A stretch of DNA of 64,000 nucleotides from Castanea sativa (GCF_040712315.1 NC_134014.1:10386244-10450243), one strand, 5' to 3'. Counted from the first letter of the stretch, positions 20,901 to 32,949 are shown. Numbers and translations: made by a program. Notes: generated by a model not told the origin, from the sequence alone.

Positions 20901-21165
20901 ATGATTGGTGGCAACTTCATTTACCTTTGGTAATCACTTAAAATTTAGCCAAGATTCCTGCCACACCTCCAAAGGTAGACCTACCGAGAGAGAGGGCACT
21001 TGAAGCTCTGTGCGAACCACACCACCATTGAGGAGGGCCTCCAAAGGGCCCAGCGCACGCAAGAGCATCACCAGGGCAGGTAGTCGAGCGATAACCCAAC
21101 AGCGATTTTCCAGCCGTTCGAGGCCCGAGCGTCAACATCTGTGTTCTTGTATTTCGGAGCTGTGT
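17972..21165 (+). mobile_element. Long-LTR (Ogre/Tat-like) gypsy fragment: LTR plus leader
   Basis: It begins TGTTGATACCG at 17972. At about 20901 there is GATTGGTGGCAACTTC, close to the tRNA-Arg-type primer site (TGGTGGCGACTCC) used by Ogre-like elements, so 17972 to about 20900 looks like one LTR of about 2.9 kb. A GC-rich stretch at about 20945-21165, unlike everything around it, would be the start of the internal region. No gag-pol is present. A zone rich in short CATGCTT/TATGCTT words (about 18970-19560) gives several spurious open frames. Confidence 0.5.
18970..19560. repeat. CATGCTT/TATGCTT-rich low-complexity tract
   Basis: Words such as CATGCTT, TATGCTT, CATGTTT and GTCTACATGC recur densely without a fixed period. 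The tract lies in the putative Ogre-like LTR and explains the cysteine/methionine-rich open frames there. Confidence 0.6.
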
Positions 21166-21171
21166 TTGTAA

Positions 21172-21332
21172 CCACTACAATAAGTCTATAGTCACTATAC
21201 AATAGTGGCGTTTGTAACCGCCACTATAGGAAACACCACTATAGCCCAAATGGGCCTATAATGGTGTTTCACAAACACCACTATGAGTTGATAAACAAAA
21301 TATACATGAACTAGTATCCCAACTCAGTTATA
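21172..21332. mobile_element. CACTA-like fragment with GCCACTATAGG motifs
   Basis: It starts CACTACAATAAG and contains GCCACTATAGG and CACCACTATAG, then the reverse form CCTATAATGG, close to the motifs at 15729-16150 and in the fold-back element at 4300-4995. The right part (21283-21332) is the second copy of the short direct repeat at 15663. Confidence 0.45.
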
Positions 21333-21712
21333 AACAAATAAAAGTAGAGAGAGAGAGTGGGAGTGGGAGGCAGCAGAGAGATAAAATTGTTAGGGTTTGC
21401 AAGGTAATTGAGTTTTATATAGGAAAAGCTGAGTAGGGGAAAATTTTAAATAAACTAATTATTAATTACATAATATAGTTTTAAATATATATTGAATATA
21501 TATATATAATTTAAATTTTAAATATATAGGTGGGTCAGGTCGGGTCGGGTTAGGCGGGTTGTGATTGTTATAATCTAAACCCAACCCAACCCAGTATTAA
21601 AAAAAAATGTCAAAACCCAAACCAACCCACTCACCTCTAAAAACCGACACCAACTCAGCAGGTTGGGTTGGGTTGGTTTTGGTGTGTTAGCGGGTTGGTT
21701 GCATATCCTTAA

Positions 21713-22349
21713 TCATATGTAACTTATATAGATCTCTCAAACAATCTATATGCTAAAAATGTGTAACTCATATAAAGTTTAACTATGAATTAAAGTATTT
21801 TTCATATTAAAAAAAAAAAGGAAACGAAGTATAATTTGAACCTACCTCTAAATAAAATATAAATTATTATAAAATATATCAATATATATTAATATATTTA
21901 ATTATTTAATATATTTAATTATTTTTAATATTAAATATATTATTAATAGTTTAATAATCGTAGTTTTCAACAAAAAAAAAAAGTTTGATATTCCTAGCAA
22001 GTGTTGATTAGGAAAGCCAACCCAAAATAAAGAAAAACTAGCTCAATAGTTTAAAATTTGGACCAAAACAAAGGGAAAAGTTAGTTTTGAGCTGGGTAGA
22101 AAAAGCCCAAAATTTGAAAAATATACTAACTTCAAATCATTCAAACTGCATCTTATATACTGCACTGCATATGTGACCGCAAAAATGAGGTGCAATGCGG
22201 TTATGGTTTTGGCTAAACTTTAAACCGCAACGCACCATACCGCACCGCACATGTGACCGCAAAAATAAGATGCGGTGTTGTTTTAGCTAAATCGCACCGC
22301 AAAGTGCAGTGCTAAAAATGGTCCAAAACTGCACCGCACCGCAAACACC
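21713..22349. other. Resumed 3' flank of unit 2, then AT-rich spacer
   Basis: 21713 to about 21900 matches 54870-55040 of the last unit. After that comes AT-rich sequence with a run of short ACCGCA-type words (about 22150-22345) typical of degraded MITE subterminal repeats. No gene is seen. Confidence 0.5.
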
Positions 22350-22570
22350 CCTAATTATTATTATAGCTGAAAACTCTTCACTAAATTTGCCGATTAACCT
22401 ACTTCTATTATCCTTCTATACACACATGAATTGATAATACATTTTGATTTGCGTCAAACATTGTAAGCAGATATACACATATGCGTAAATACATTTACAT
22501 TTTTTTCTTATACAGTATTGTATCTCACAATATTGATAAATAAATATATAAAATTATTTATATATGTGAT
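22350..22570 (+). promoter_or_regulatory. Distal 5' flank of disrupted phylloplanin-like copy 3
   Basis: TAATTATTATTATAGCTGAAA through TTGATTTGCGTCAAACATTG to ATATTGATAAATAAATATA matches about 55368-55590 upstream of copy 4 and about 1440-1610 upstream of copy 1. Gypsy element A is inserted at its right end, and the collinear remainder resumes at 32784. Confidence 0.7.
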
Positions 22571-23214
22571 TGATGGTGAACTAAAAATTAAACCAACTCC
22601 AATTCGTCCGTAAGAGTCGTCCATGAAGAAAGATTGTCTCGACATAAGAAGGTTGTCCATAGTAGGACAACCGTCCATGGGCGTGAGGGTCGTCCGTGAG
22701 AAAAGCGCATGGACGACCCCCCCCCCCCCTCCCCCCAACACTTGGGAAAAAATTCTAGGGAAATTTTATGCACACAAACTAACAAATCGAACCACGTGTC
22801 ATTATCCCAAGGCACGAGTAAGACCCCGATTCATCATTGTATCTTCTAACTAAGTACTCAACCTCCAATGACAGTTATAAAAGATGGAAATAAAATATAA
22901 CTCCCATAGTGGTTGTAGAAGTTATCCTTGAACCCTTTGACCTCCTAAAATACAGGGGAAGTTACAAATCAAATAACCGTTTCGAGAGCACTCTATATAA
23001 ACACCCATTCAGACCAAATGAAGGTAAGTACAAAGAAACTCCTGAAAAGTTGGAATTCTAGAATAAAAGAAAAAAACTAACTTTGGTATCGGAGGATTCT
23101 TGGCCGATCCACCCCAGTCACCTTTGATCGTTTTTTCTTTTTCAGGTCTTCCAAATAGTTTCTAGCCCTTTGAAGCCCAAAGCATCCAGCCTACTGATTT
23201 TCTTTGTATCATCA
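22571..23214 (+). repeat. 5' LTR of gypsy element A
   Basis: 644 bp, TGATGGTG...ATCATCA. It carries a TATA box (TATATAA, about 22994-23000) in CACTCTATATAAACACC, likely the LTR promoter, and a C-rich run near 22718-22738 that is shorter in the other LTR. Confidence 0.85.
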
Positions 23215-23216
23215 GT

Positions 23217-23233
23217 TGGCGCCGTCTTTGGGG
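23217..23233 (+). other. Primer binding site of element A
   Basis: TGGCGCCGTCTTTGGGG starts within three bases of the LTR end. It resembles the 3' end complement of plant tRNA-Asp used by many Tat-lineage gypsy elements. Confidence 0.7.
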
Positions 23234-23379
23234 AATCATGGTTAATTGTGTTTTGGCAATTCGCCTCTCCCCGGCAAAAGGCTATATGGTTTGGATAAGA
23301 TCGAGAGCTACTAGCCTAGGCCACCGGAGAGTAGGGATGCTCTAGTAATCCCCACCGTGACCATCAGTTAGCACCTGCA

Positions 23380-24560
23380 ATGCAAGTGCCTTCCATTCAA
23401 CATATACAGTTCATGGCTGCAGCCATGGCAGAATTAACCCGTCAGAACCAAGAGTTGACTAGGGAGATTAGTCTAAAGAGGCAACACCATGGAAGACATA
23501 TGGAAGGGCAAGCCCAGAGTCATGAAGGTAGAAAAAATGCTAAGCCTGAGGACCAGCCAAGAGGTAACGCTTCAAGAAGGGTACCATACTTGGAGAGGGA
23601 GATGGACCAAGTGAGGAAGGCTATGGACGAAATGAGGGAAAACATGAAAAGGGCAAATCCTATAGATGATTTAGTTCATCGAACAGATTCCCCTTTCATG
23701 ACTTCCATCAATAGTCATCCCTTACCCCCAAAGTTCAAGATTCCTTTCTTGGATTCATATGATGGAATGCGTGACCCATGTGATCATATCGCCACCTTCA
23801 AGACTACCATGCACCTTCAGGGGGTTCCGGATGAGATTATGTACAGAGCTTTCCCTACCACCCTCAAGGGGCCAATGGGAGTGTGGTTCAGCAAGATACC
23901 TCCAAACATTGTGGGCTTAGGTGAAAAGTTGAGTAAGTTGTTTGTTAACAATTTTATCGAAGGACAACGGCACAAGCGCTCCTCATCCAACCTGTTAACC
24001 ATAGAGCAAAGGGAAAATGAAAGCTTGCGATCCTTCATTATACGATTCAACACGGAAGCCCTAACGATGGACGAGATGGATGACAAGTTGTTATTGACAA
24101 CCTTGCATAATGGGGTTAACTCTAATTTGTTCATTCATATGCTTTATGAGCAAGAGCCACAAACCATGGCTAAACTCATTCATTTAGCCCAAAACTTCAA
24201 GAATGCAGAGGATGCAATCATAGCCAAGAAGAGGAAGAGAGCAGAGTGCATAAAGGCAGATCCCCCACGCCATCCTGAGCAAGGTTCTCATCCAAAAAAG
24301 GCTTAAGTAGGAGAGAAAAAAGACAGAGATAATGCCACTTGGGCAAGGAGTCAGCAGTACACACCCTTGAATATGCCACTTGAGCAAGTGCTTATGTAAA
24401 TCAAGGAAAACCCATCCTTGAAGTGGCCAGAAAAAATGAAAGGAGATCCCAACAAGTGTTATAGGAACAAATATTGCTACTTCCATAGAGATCGTGGGCA
24501 TGACACGGATAAGTGTTTTGATTTGAAGTAGCAGATAGAGAATCTCATCAGGTAAGGAAA
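23380..24560 (+). pseudogene. Gag of gypsy element A
   Basis: An open frame of 308 residues runs 23380-24306 and carries the retrotransposon Gag core (FLDSYDGMRDPCDHIATFK, then the LLTIEQRENESLRSF region). Beyond the TAA at 24306 the same reading continues as a zinc-knuckle-like CYFHRDRGHDTDKC (about 24475-24520). It is interrupted by TAA and TAG codons where relatives usually have Gln, consistent with CAA/CAG to TAA/TAG changes. Gag forms the virus-like particle and packages element RNA. This copy would yield only a truncated protein without the knuckle. The start is the first ATG after the leader and gives the expected family N-terminus. Confidence 0.75.
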
Positions 24561-24561
24561 A

Positions 24562-27500
24562 TTGAGAAATTTTCTCAAACGAGACCACAAGGACGAGAAA
24601 TTGAAGGCAAAGGTGGAAGAGTCGTCACGACCCCCACTTGGAAAAATAAGAGTTATTATGGGAGGAACCTCGACAGGTCAAACTGCCAAGTCAAGGAAGA
24701 CACACCTAAAGGTGGTGCAAAACGTCCAACTATCTGAACGATCTCCAAGGACAAGGGGAGCTTACGAGCAAGCCATTACGTTCACAAATGAGGATGTTGA
24801 AAGGATTCACCACCCACATGACAACGCGATTGTCATTACCTTGCTCATTGCTGATTATACGACTAGAAGGTGTTGGTAAATAATGGGAGTTCAGCGGACA
24901 TCTTGCATTACCCTGCCTTCCAACAAATGAGGCTTGGACGAGATCAGCTCCATCTAGTAAACTCACCCTTGGTAGGGTTTGGGGGAATGAAAGTGCAACC
25001 CGTGGGTACCAATACCTTACATGTGGTGGTCGGAACGTATCCACAGCAAATAACTAAAGAAGTAAACTTCCTTGTTGTTAACTGCTCATCATCGTATAAT
25101 GCCATCATTAAAAGACCAACTTTAAATAGTTGGAAGGCGGTAACGTCTACCTACCATTTGTCTGTCAAGTTCCCAACTGATTATGGAGTAGGTCAAGTGC
25201 AAGGAGACCAATTAGCCGCTAGAGAGTGCTATCTAGCCATGTTGGCTATGGACGAACACGTGCAGACCATGAGTATAGACGAGAGAAGGACTACCACGGA
25301 GCCCACGGAACTGCTGAAGGACATTCCATTGGACGAGAACAACTCTGAGAAGTTTACTAGGATTGGGGCGAGTATGGAAAAGAAGACTAAGCAAAACCTG
25401 TTCCAGTTTTTAAAGAAAAGCCTTGATGTGTTCGCATGGAGTCACGAGGACAAACCAAGTATTGACCTGAGTATCATTACCCATCGTCTAAACGTGTATC
25501 CATCCTCCAAGCCTGTACGTCAAAAGAAAAGAGTTTTTGCTCTTGAACGAGACAATGCCATCAAAGAAGAAGTCCATAAGTTGACCATGGCAAAATTTAT
25601 CCGGGAAGTCTATTATTCGAACTGGTTGGCTAATGTGGTTATGGTCAAGAAGGCTAATGGAAAGTGAAGGATGTGTGTGGACTTCACTGATTTGAACAGG
25701 GCTTGCCCCAAGGATAGTTATCTATTGCCACGTATCAACCAGCTGGTGGATTCGACCGCAAGTCATAAACTGCTAAGTTTCATGGACGCCTTCTCAGACT
25801 ACAATCAGATAAGGATGGATGAGGTGAATCAAGAGAAAACTTCCATCATTACTAGCCAAGGGTTGTTTTGCTACAAGGTGATGCCTTTCAGTTTGAAGAA
25901 CACGGGGGCGACTTACCAAAGGCTGGTAAACCATATGTTTTGTCCACAAATCGGATGGAATATGGAGGTCTATGTAAATGACATGTTGGTAAAGAGTTTG
26001 GGCGAGGGAAAACATTTGGAAAACCTTCAAGAGACCTTTGATACACTTAGACGGTATAACATCAAGTTGAACCCGAGCAAGTGTGCTTTTGAAGTTTTGT
26101 TGGGAAAGTTCCTTGGGATCATGGTTTCGCATAGGGGAATTGAGGCAAATCCTGATAAAATCCAGGCAATACTAAATATGGAGCCACTAAGGAATATCAA
26201 AGAGGTCCAATCCCTCACCGGACAAGTTACCGCCCTTAACAGGCTCGTCTAAAAAGCTACTCACAAGTGTTTACCATTCTTTAAAGTTCTCAAGAAGGCA
26301 TTTAAATGGATGGATGAGTTTCTGAAAGCCTTCCAAGACCTCAAGACCTACCTCACCACAGCACCTCTGCTGAGCTCGTCCATACCAAGTGAAGAATTGT
26401 ATTTGTATTTAGCGGTGTCCCCACATGCGGTGAGCTTGACATTGATTAGAGAAGAAGGAAGGATACAAAAGCCAGTCTACTACACAAGCCGTGCGCTGAG
26501 AGGAGCGGAAGGACGATATCCAATGATAGAAAAGCTGGTCTTTGCCTTCATAACCGCTTCTAGAAAGCTGAGGCATTACTTTCAGGCTCATGTCATCAAT
26601 GTCCTAACAGATCACCCCCTAAAGAAGGCAATGAACAAGTTGGAAGCCTCCGGACGACTAGTCCAATTTGTCGTAGAGCTTAGTGAGTTTGATGTCAGGT
26701 ACTAACCAAGAAGTGCGATAAAAGTACAAGCATTGGCAGATTTCATCGCAGAATTCACTCCCAGTCAAGATGAGTTAAACAAAGAAGGGGCACAAAGATA
26801 AGTCATCAATGTAGATGGTTTGTCCATATTACATGCAAAAGGGATTGGAGTTATTCTCAGATCCTCGGAGGGAGATAAGTTGGAACACGTGGCTACAATA
26901 CCAAACCACCAACAACAAAGCTGAGTATGAAGCCCTCCTTAAAGGATTAGAATTAGCTAAGTCCTTAGGAGCGGAGTCAATAGTCGTCCAAGAGACTCTC
27001 AGTTGGTTATCAATCAAGTTAATGGAATGTGTAAGGCTAAGGAAGATCGGATGAAGAAATATCTCAACAAAGTAAAGTGGCTCATCCAAAAGTTTAAAGA
27101 AGCCAGTTTTGCTCAACTCCCCAGGGAGGAAAACATGGAAGCGGATGCTCTGGCCAAAGCAATTTCAGTAAGAGGAATTATGGACGAGTATGACAGAGTC
27201 CAATACATGCCAAGCATAGACCTTCTAGAGGTACAACAAATAGAAGGGGAAGAAAATTGGATAAGTCCAATAATAGCTTATCTCAAAAATGGAAGGCTTC
27301 CAGAAGATAAGGACGAGGCTAAGAGATTAAGGATTAGGGCTACCAAGTATGTCCTCATAGATGAAGTGTTATACAGGCGAGGTTTCTCTCAGCCTTACTT
27401 AAGGTGCCTAGCTCCGGACGAGTCAAACTAAGTATTAAGGGAAATTCATGAAGGAGCATGCAGGAATCACTCGGGAGCAAGGTCACTAGTCCATAAAGTT

Positions 27501-28490
27501 GACCGTGTAGGCTACTACTGGCCAACTAATCAAGTAGATGTTAAAACCTATGTCAAGGTGTGTGACCAGTGCCAACACTTCAGCAACATCCCTAGACAAC
27601 ATTAAAGTATCTGACCCCAATGATGGCCCCGTTACCTTTCGCTTAATGGGGATTGGATATCGTAGGTTCCTTCCTACTAGGAACCAAGCAAATGAAATAT
27701 TTGGTGGTAGGGATTGATTACTTTACTAAGTGGGTGGAAGCCAAACTCTTAGCAAAAATTACTCAGCAAAATGTCAAAAACTTTGTTTGGAAGAACATTG
27801 TATGCAGGTTCGAGGTACCTAAGGTACTAGTGTCTCACAACGAACGATAGTTCAACAACACACCTTTCAGAGATTTTTGTGAGCAACTTGAAATCAAGAA
27901 TCACTATTCCTCACCCTCCCACCCACAAGCGAACAAACAAGCAAAAGTAGCAAACCAATCTTTGCTAAAAATATCAAGACTCAGCTTAAGGGAGCAAAGG
28001 GAGTATGGCCAGATGAACTACTAGGTGTTCTTTGGGCTTATAGGACGACTGTGAGGACCCCAACAAGAGAAACCCCTTTCAAGCTAGCCTATGGAAGCAA
28101 AGTGGTCATTCCTGCGGAAGTTCATATAGCTAACCACTGAGTGATGAAGTATTAGGAGAAGGAAAAGAAAAAACAACTTCGTCTTGACCTCGATCTTATT
28201 GACGAGGTAAGGATGGATGCAGAGCAAAGGACAACAAGATACAAAAATCTTATGACTAGGCAGTATGATGCCATGGTAAAACCCAGGCGTTTCAACATTG
28301 GGGGCCTTGTCCTTAAAAGGGTATCCTTGGCAACCAGGATCCGACTCATGGAAAACTAAGGCCTAATTGGGAAGGACCCTATAGGGGTATCAACTATAAA
28401 AGGCAAGGGTCATACTACTTAGAAGCTCTAGACGGACGGAAGCTAGAACACCCTTGGAACATTGAGCATCTGAGAAAGTACTATCAGTGA
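24562..28490 (+). pseudogene. Pol of gypsy element A (protease, RT, two RNase H, integrase)
   Basis: Open segments separated by stops and frameshifts: protease with NNGSSADIL (about 24870, catalytic Asp replaced by Asn), RT (about 25400-26250), RT-linked RNase H (26251-26705), second RNase H (about 26806-27180, with NNKAEYEALL), and integrase with its zinc domain and core (about 27431-28170), where LDIVGSF and IDYFTKWVEAK are recognisable. The RT box reads YVNDM at 25971-25985: the first catalytic Asp is Asn. The extra RNase H marks the Tat lineage. Loss of catalytic residues in two enzymes plus many stops shows the copy is dead. Confidence 0.8.
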
Positions 28491-29600
28491 AGGGTGAGCT
28501 TGAACGAGAATTACCATGGACAAGGTTGCAGTTATGTGGTCTACTATTGTTACGTGTTTTTAAATAATAAAAAGTGCATTAGTTCCTAACTTTTGCCCCG
28601 TGTACAGACTAATTTGTGAAGGACGAACTTATGTACTTGGTTTGTATAAGTATTTTAATTTTCTAAGGCATTAGCTCCTAAGCGTGTGCCATATTTGTGG
28701 ACAATTTTTATATCATAAATGTGGTTTGGATTTCCAATGTATTTGATGCATGAATCTAATCTCCATAACTTCACCCACAAGAAGGCTAAGGTTTAGGACA
28801 AATGAAAATCTCTGGATGTGGGGATGTAATGTCCATAAGCTTTCCTCAAAATGAGAATAAAGCGAAGAAAAAATATGCTAAGGGATACTCATCTAGTCAA
28901 TGGACGAGAAAATACATACTCGTCCAAAGGATGGGATAAAACCTTAAGCATAAACGCCTAGGAAATGGATGAGGAAATGCATGCATATAAAAATATATTT
29001 AAATATTTAAATCCATGGATAGATATACCCAGCTAAGACAATCCAATATTTTGGACGAGTTGAACACTGAAGACGTCTTATCTAAAGACGAAGGCAAACC
29101 ATCCAACCCATGGAAGAGAAAAAGAACTGGTAAAATCGGTACCATTCATAGGACAAGTTATAGTTGTAAAAATTAAAGAATGGCAAACATGTTAAACACG
29201 AAGGAACCACAAGTGGACAGACCACTTAAAAACAAGTAGAACATGAATGGTGTAAGCAAGAGATAAACTCATCCATACAATAACATTTTCAATATTAAAT
29301 AAAAAGTAATGGAAATAAAATTTCATTCATCAAAGTTTCAGAAACGGTAGACGATCACCGTCTAAAAACCCTTGTAAAGTAAAAGCCTAAAATGCAATTG
29401 TTTGGAAACTCGTCTTAAGTACTATGGACGAGTGAAATGTACTCCAATGATTTTGAATGGTTCTGAACAATGAACCTCATAAAGAAAGAAGAGAAAATAA
29501 AAAGGTAAATTTTATCTTCATTGTGGGGGGTTGTCTCCAACGTTAGGCTCGTCCTGGGTAGGCTTAGTGGTGGCTTCGTCCTCAACGTTAACATCTTCTA
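28491..29600. other. Noncoding spacer of element A between pol and the opposite-strand ORF
   Basis: No coding similarity is seen. Words such as GGACGAG and CTCGTCC recur irregularly, but I find no clear tandem array, unlike the equivalent spacers of elements B and C. Confidence 0.6.
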
Positions 29601-29605
29601 AACTC

Positions 29606-31727
29606 GTCTAAAGGAGGAAGCTTGTAGTCGCACCAAGGTTGAGCTTAATAGAGCTAAAGTCAACCTTGGGGAAGTTTTCCATAGTGTCCATTCTAAAGTC
29701 TTCAAAGCCCGCTGCATAGTTGGTGTCCAGTAAATCGGTAAATTGTTTGAAGGTTTTGAACTCCGCCATAGCGTCTTCTTTAGCCTTCTTAAGAAGGGTA
29801 CTCAACTTGTCATTCCTCTTTTGGAGGTGATCAAGACGAGTGTCCTTCTCAATGGCATCAGTCTTCAACTCCTCAACCGGGTTCTACAACTCCTTGGCCT
29901 CATCTTTGGCCTTAGCTGCCACCTCAGCCCAACCCTTGTAGTCGTTCTTGACCTCTTGGATCCTCTTCTCAAGGAGGATCCTTGTCTTGTCCATCTCTGT
30001 GGCCTACTTAGACGTAGCTATGAACTTCAACATGGCCTACACAAGTGATTAAAGAGTTTCGTTAAGAATAATAAATAAAAAAAATGAAATTGCTACTAAG
30101 GCAAGACGAGATAAAAGTGTTTACCTTGAAAAGATCATGAACACCAGAATGCTCAAATTCTCTCGAGGACATGTCGTAGCACACAACCATGTCCTCACCA
30201 GTTACAACCTTTCCAAACCTCTCCCAAGCCAAGTCTTCATTTTCCAAAAGGTTCATAAGGACCCTTCGAGAAGGTTCAGATGAAGTGGGGGCAATGGTCT
30301 TGGTCAGAGTGACATCAATGGGGATGGATGAGTCAGCATCAACAATTGGGATGGACAGCTGGGAGGAAGAAGGATTAGGCTTAATAGTCTCAGGCCTAGA
30401 CGATCCGTGCTTCACCTTCTTCCATTAACGACTGGGAAGATTTCCCAAGTCCAGCATCTTGGGCAAGGATTTTATTTTGTCTCTAGCAGAAAAACGAGGC
30501 TGAGATTGAGCCTCAGGCCTAGGTGCCTCATCCAACACCTCCTTCCCCTTATTCTCCTTCATACTTGCCATCCCTAAAAGAAAAGCATAGTGTTAGAAAG
30601 AGTAAGTAAAATAGTACTTATGAAATTTCTAAGTAAAAAAGAAGATTCACATCTGCGAACAGTAAGCTCGTGAGCGAGGGCTTTAGTAGACGACTCAGGA
30701 CCAAGTCTCCACGTAGATTGACGTTGAAGGGTCACCAACGAGTGGAAACCCCTATCAGCGTATAGACGAGCTTAGTGGACACGGTCATAGTGGAATTTAC
30801 ATAAAGAAGGTTGTCTAACAGCTAAAAAAGAGAGAGGGAGAGAGAGAGAGAATAAGGTTAGATGATTACAAGGAAAAGATAAAAACTCCTAAAAAAAGAG
30901 GAGCGACAACAAAGCAAATCAAAGCATACCTTCAAGACGAAGGTTCCCTAATTCTCCAATGTAAGGGGCAAACAGATCCCTGCCAACCTTCCAGCCCAGA
31001 AACCAGAGTAGAAGAACAACTCCGTCTTCTAATTTCTGTCAGATGTAACCAAGGACTTAATCAATCTACAATCATTGCCCCTAGCTGTAAATTGATAAAA
31101 GCCCAAGGACTGACTAATCTCTAAAGGTTTATAACAGTAGAGGAACTCGTCTACAGTAACAAGATAGTTCCCTTCAAATACTTCCCTCCACAAAACTTAC
31201 ATAGAGACGATGATTCTCCATGCATTAGGGTTAAATTGGCAAACTCCTAAAACTAATCTAGTAAGTAGTTCTCTAGCAAAGGCATTTAGGGGTAACCTAA
31301 GCCCTCCTAGAAGGTAAGCCTCATAAATGCCTATCCCAAAAAGGGGCTGGCAGCACCATTCCCCATGGACAACTAACATAGGGTTAAGGTTGTCTAGGAT
31401 TTGGTACCAACTCCTGTGGGCAGCTAATCTCTTCTCGTCCGTCTTGGAAGGAATGCCTACAGCACAACTGTACACGGTTTCTACTTCGTCTGAAGGAGGG
31501 GACGATGGAATACTCATCGAGGTGCCAACCCCAGAAGCTACCCTCATCCTAAGATGTTCCTGAAAAACCTCGAGAGGAACTCTAGGAACACTAGAGGTGT
31601 ATTCCTCCATGGTATTGCCACTACTACTACTGTCACTACTAGAACCACTATAACTGGTGGAGTCATGGTACTCGTCTATAGCTTTGTCTACACTATTACT
31701 AGATGAGGAGACGATGACCTCAGACAT
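29606..31727 (-). pseudogene. Spliced opposite-strand ORF of gypsy element A (Transposase_28-like)
   Basis: An ATG at 31727 opens 176 residues: a Ser-rich N-terminus, then a domain ending in NPNAWRIIVSM, homologous to the PNSWRIVIS segment in element B (PF04195-like). Further exons are recognisable to the left: 30415-30125 with an SPS-rich linker, a clean GT-AG intron at 30124-30037, and a coiled-coil exon to about 29608. A TAG follows the first part and there are other stops. The gene runs opposite to gag-pol, between pol and the 3' LTR. Its function is unknown. Confidence 0.65.
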
Positions 31728-32146
31728 GTTGAAATTTGAAGGAAAACCTAAGAATGGGAATGAGGAGATTACCTGGCTCTAGACAAAGGAATACTAAGGA
31801 CGCTGGAATACTTCTAGACGAGGCAATGGACGAGGAATGTCAAAGAATAAAATTTGAGAAATGTGAAGGGTAAGAGAGGAATTCTGCTATTTATAGGCAT
31901 TGAAATTTGGCATTTGAAACGACATGACCAACTAGAGAGCGTCGCGTGGCATTTTTCTTGAAAAATTAAATTGACATAGTAGGTCGCCAATGAAATCATG
32001 GCACGTGGCACAATCTGGGATGATAAAATTCAACCATAGAAATTATGACACATGGAACGATGTCTAACTACTAGTATAAAGACACATGTCCAAAGACAAC
32101 AGTAAATTCTCCAGTACTCTGGACGACCCTTGGACAAGGGGGCAAC

Positions 32147-32783
32147 TGATAGTGAATTAAAAATTAAACCAACTCCAATTCGTCCATAAGAGTCGGTCAT
32201 GAAAAAAGGTTGTCCTGACATAAGAAGGTCGTCCATAGTAGGACGACCATCCATGGGTGTGAGGGTCGTCCATGAGGAAAGCACATGGATGACCCCCCCC
32301 CCCTAACACTTGGGAAAAAATTTCAGGGAAATTTTATCCACACAAACTAGTAAATCAAACCACGTGTCATTGTCCCCAAGGCACGAGTAAGACCTCGGTT
32401 CATCACTATATCTTCTAACTGAGTACTCAACTTCCAATGACAGTTATAAAAGATAAAAATAAAATATAACTCTCATAGCATTTGTGGAAGCTATCCTTGA
32501 ACCCTCTAACCTCCTCAAATACAGGGGAAGTTACAAATCAAATAACCGTTTCGAGAGCACTCTATATAAACACCCATTCAAACCAGATGAAGGTAAGTAC
32601 AAAACAACTCCTAAAAAGTTGGAATTCTAGAATAAAAGAAAAAAACTAACTTTGGCATCGGAGGGTTCTTGGCCGGTCCACCCTGGTCACTTTTGATCAT
32701 TTGTTCTTTTTCAGGCATTCCAAACAATCGCTAGCCCTTTGAAACCTGAAGTATCCAGCCTACTGATTTTCTTTGCATCATCA
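32147..32783 (+). repeat. 3' LTR of gypsy element A with polypurine tract
   Basis: 637 bp, TGATAGTG...ATCATCA. The preceding GGACAAGGGGGCAAC (32132-32146) is the polypurine tract. The LTR is followed by target duplication GTGAT and then the copy 3 promoter. Confidence 0.85.
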
Positions 32784-32909
32784 GTGATAATCCTAAAACC
32801 ACATATTAGGGGTTACAAAACCAAATCCTTGTAGTCCATGGTTTTTGGCAAAAACATTGGTGAATCATAGTTATATTGTTTTTTATTGTAACAGTTACTT
32901 GTGCTCTCT

Positions 32910-32910
<1 letters not shown>
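32784..32910 (+). promoter_or_regulatory. Proximal promoter remnant of disrupted copy 3
   Basis: AATCCTAAAACCACATATTAGGGGTTACAAAACC through TTGTAACAGTTACTTGTGCTC matches copies 1, 2 and 4 at the same distance upstream of their TATA boxes. The match ends at about 32910, just before the TATA box, where a (GT)n tract begins. Exon 1 and the intron of this copy are not found anywhere in the window. Confidence 0.75.

Positions 32911-32912
<2 letters not shown>

Positions 32913-32946
<34 letters not shown>
32913..32946. repeat. (GT)n microsatellite at a rearrangement boundary
   Basis: Seventeen GT units followed by TATACACACAC. It sits exactly where the homology to the gene unit stops. Confidence 0.9.

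Positions 32947-32949
<3 letters not shown>

Larger units (their letters stand above)
15451..21712. mobile_element. hAT-like composite insertion with 8-bp target duplication
   Basis: TCATATGT occurs at 15443-15450 and at 21713-21720, exactly where the block at 54862 reads through uninterrupted. Eight-bp duplications are typical of hAT elements. Both subterminal zones (about 15465-15600 and 21525-21700) are rich in CCCAACC and GGGTTGG on opposite strands, as in known plant hAT MITEs; the outermost terminal repeats are weak. The 6.3-kb interior holds no transposase. It holds CACTA-like sequence, degenerate repeats, a small hairpin, and a large Ogre-like LTR segment, so it has probably received later insertions. 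Confidence 0.6.
22571..32783 (+). mobile_element. Gypsy-type LTR retrotransposon A (Tat-like lineage), 10.2 kb
   Basis: LTRs 22571-23214 and 32147-32783, each starting TGAT and ending CATCATCA, are flanked by a perfect 5-bp target duplication GTGAT (22566-22570 and 32784-32788). Internal order: primer site, gag, protease, RT, RNase H, second RNase H, integrase, spacer, opposite-strand spliced ORF, polypurine tract, 3' LTR. The LTRs differ at roughly 55-65 positions by eye (about 9%). Multiple stops and frameshifts make it inactive. It lies inside the 5' flank of gene copy 3. Confidence 0.88.

Noticed and set aside
20938..21138. Minus-strand open frame of 66 codons in the GC-rich island
   Set aside because: Explained by high GC content; lies in the putative leader of an Ogre-like fragment, with no family signature.
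22508..22853. Gly- or Pro-rich open frames across the LTR of element A
   Set aside because: Produced by the C-rich run in the LTR; repeated in both LTRs and without coding features.
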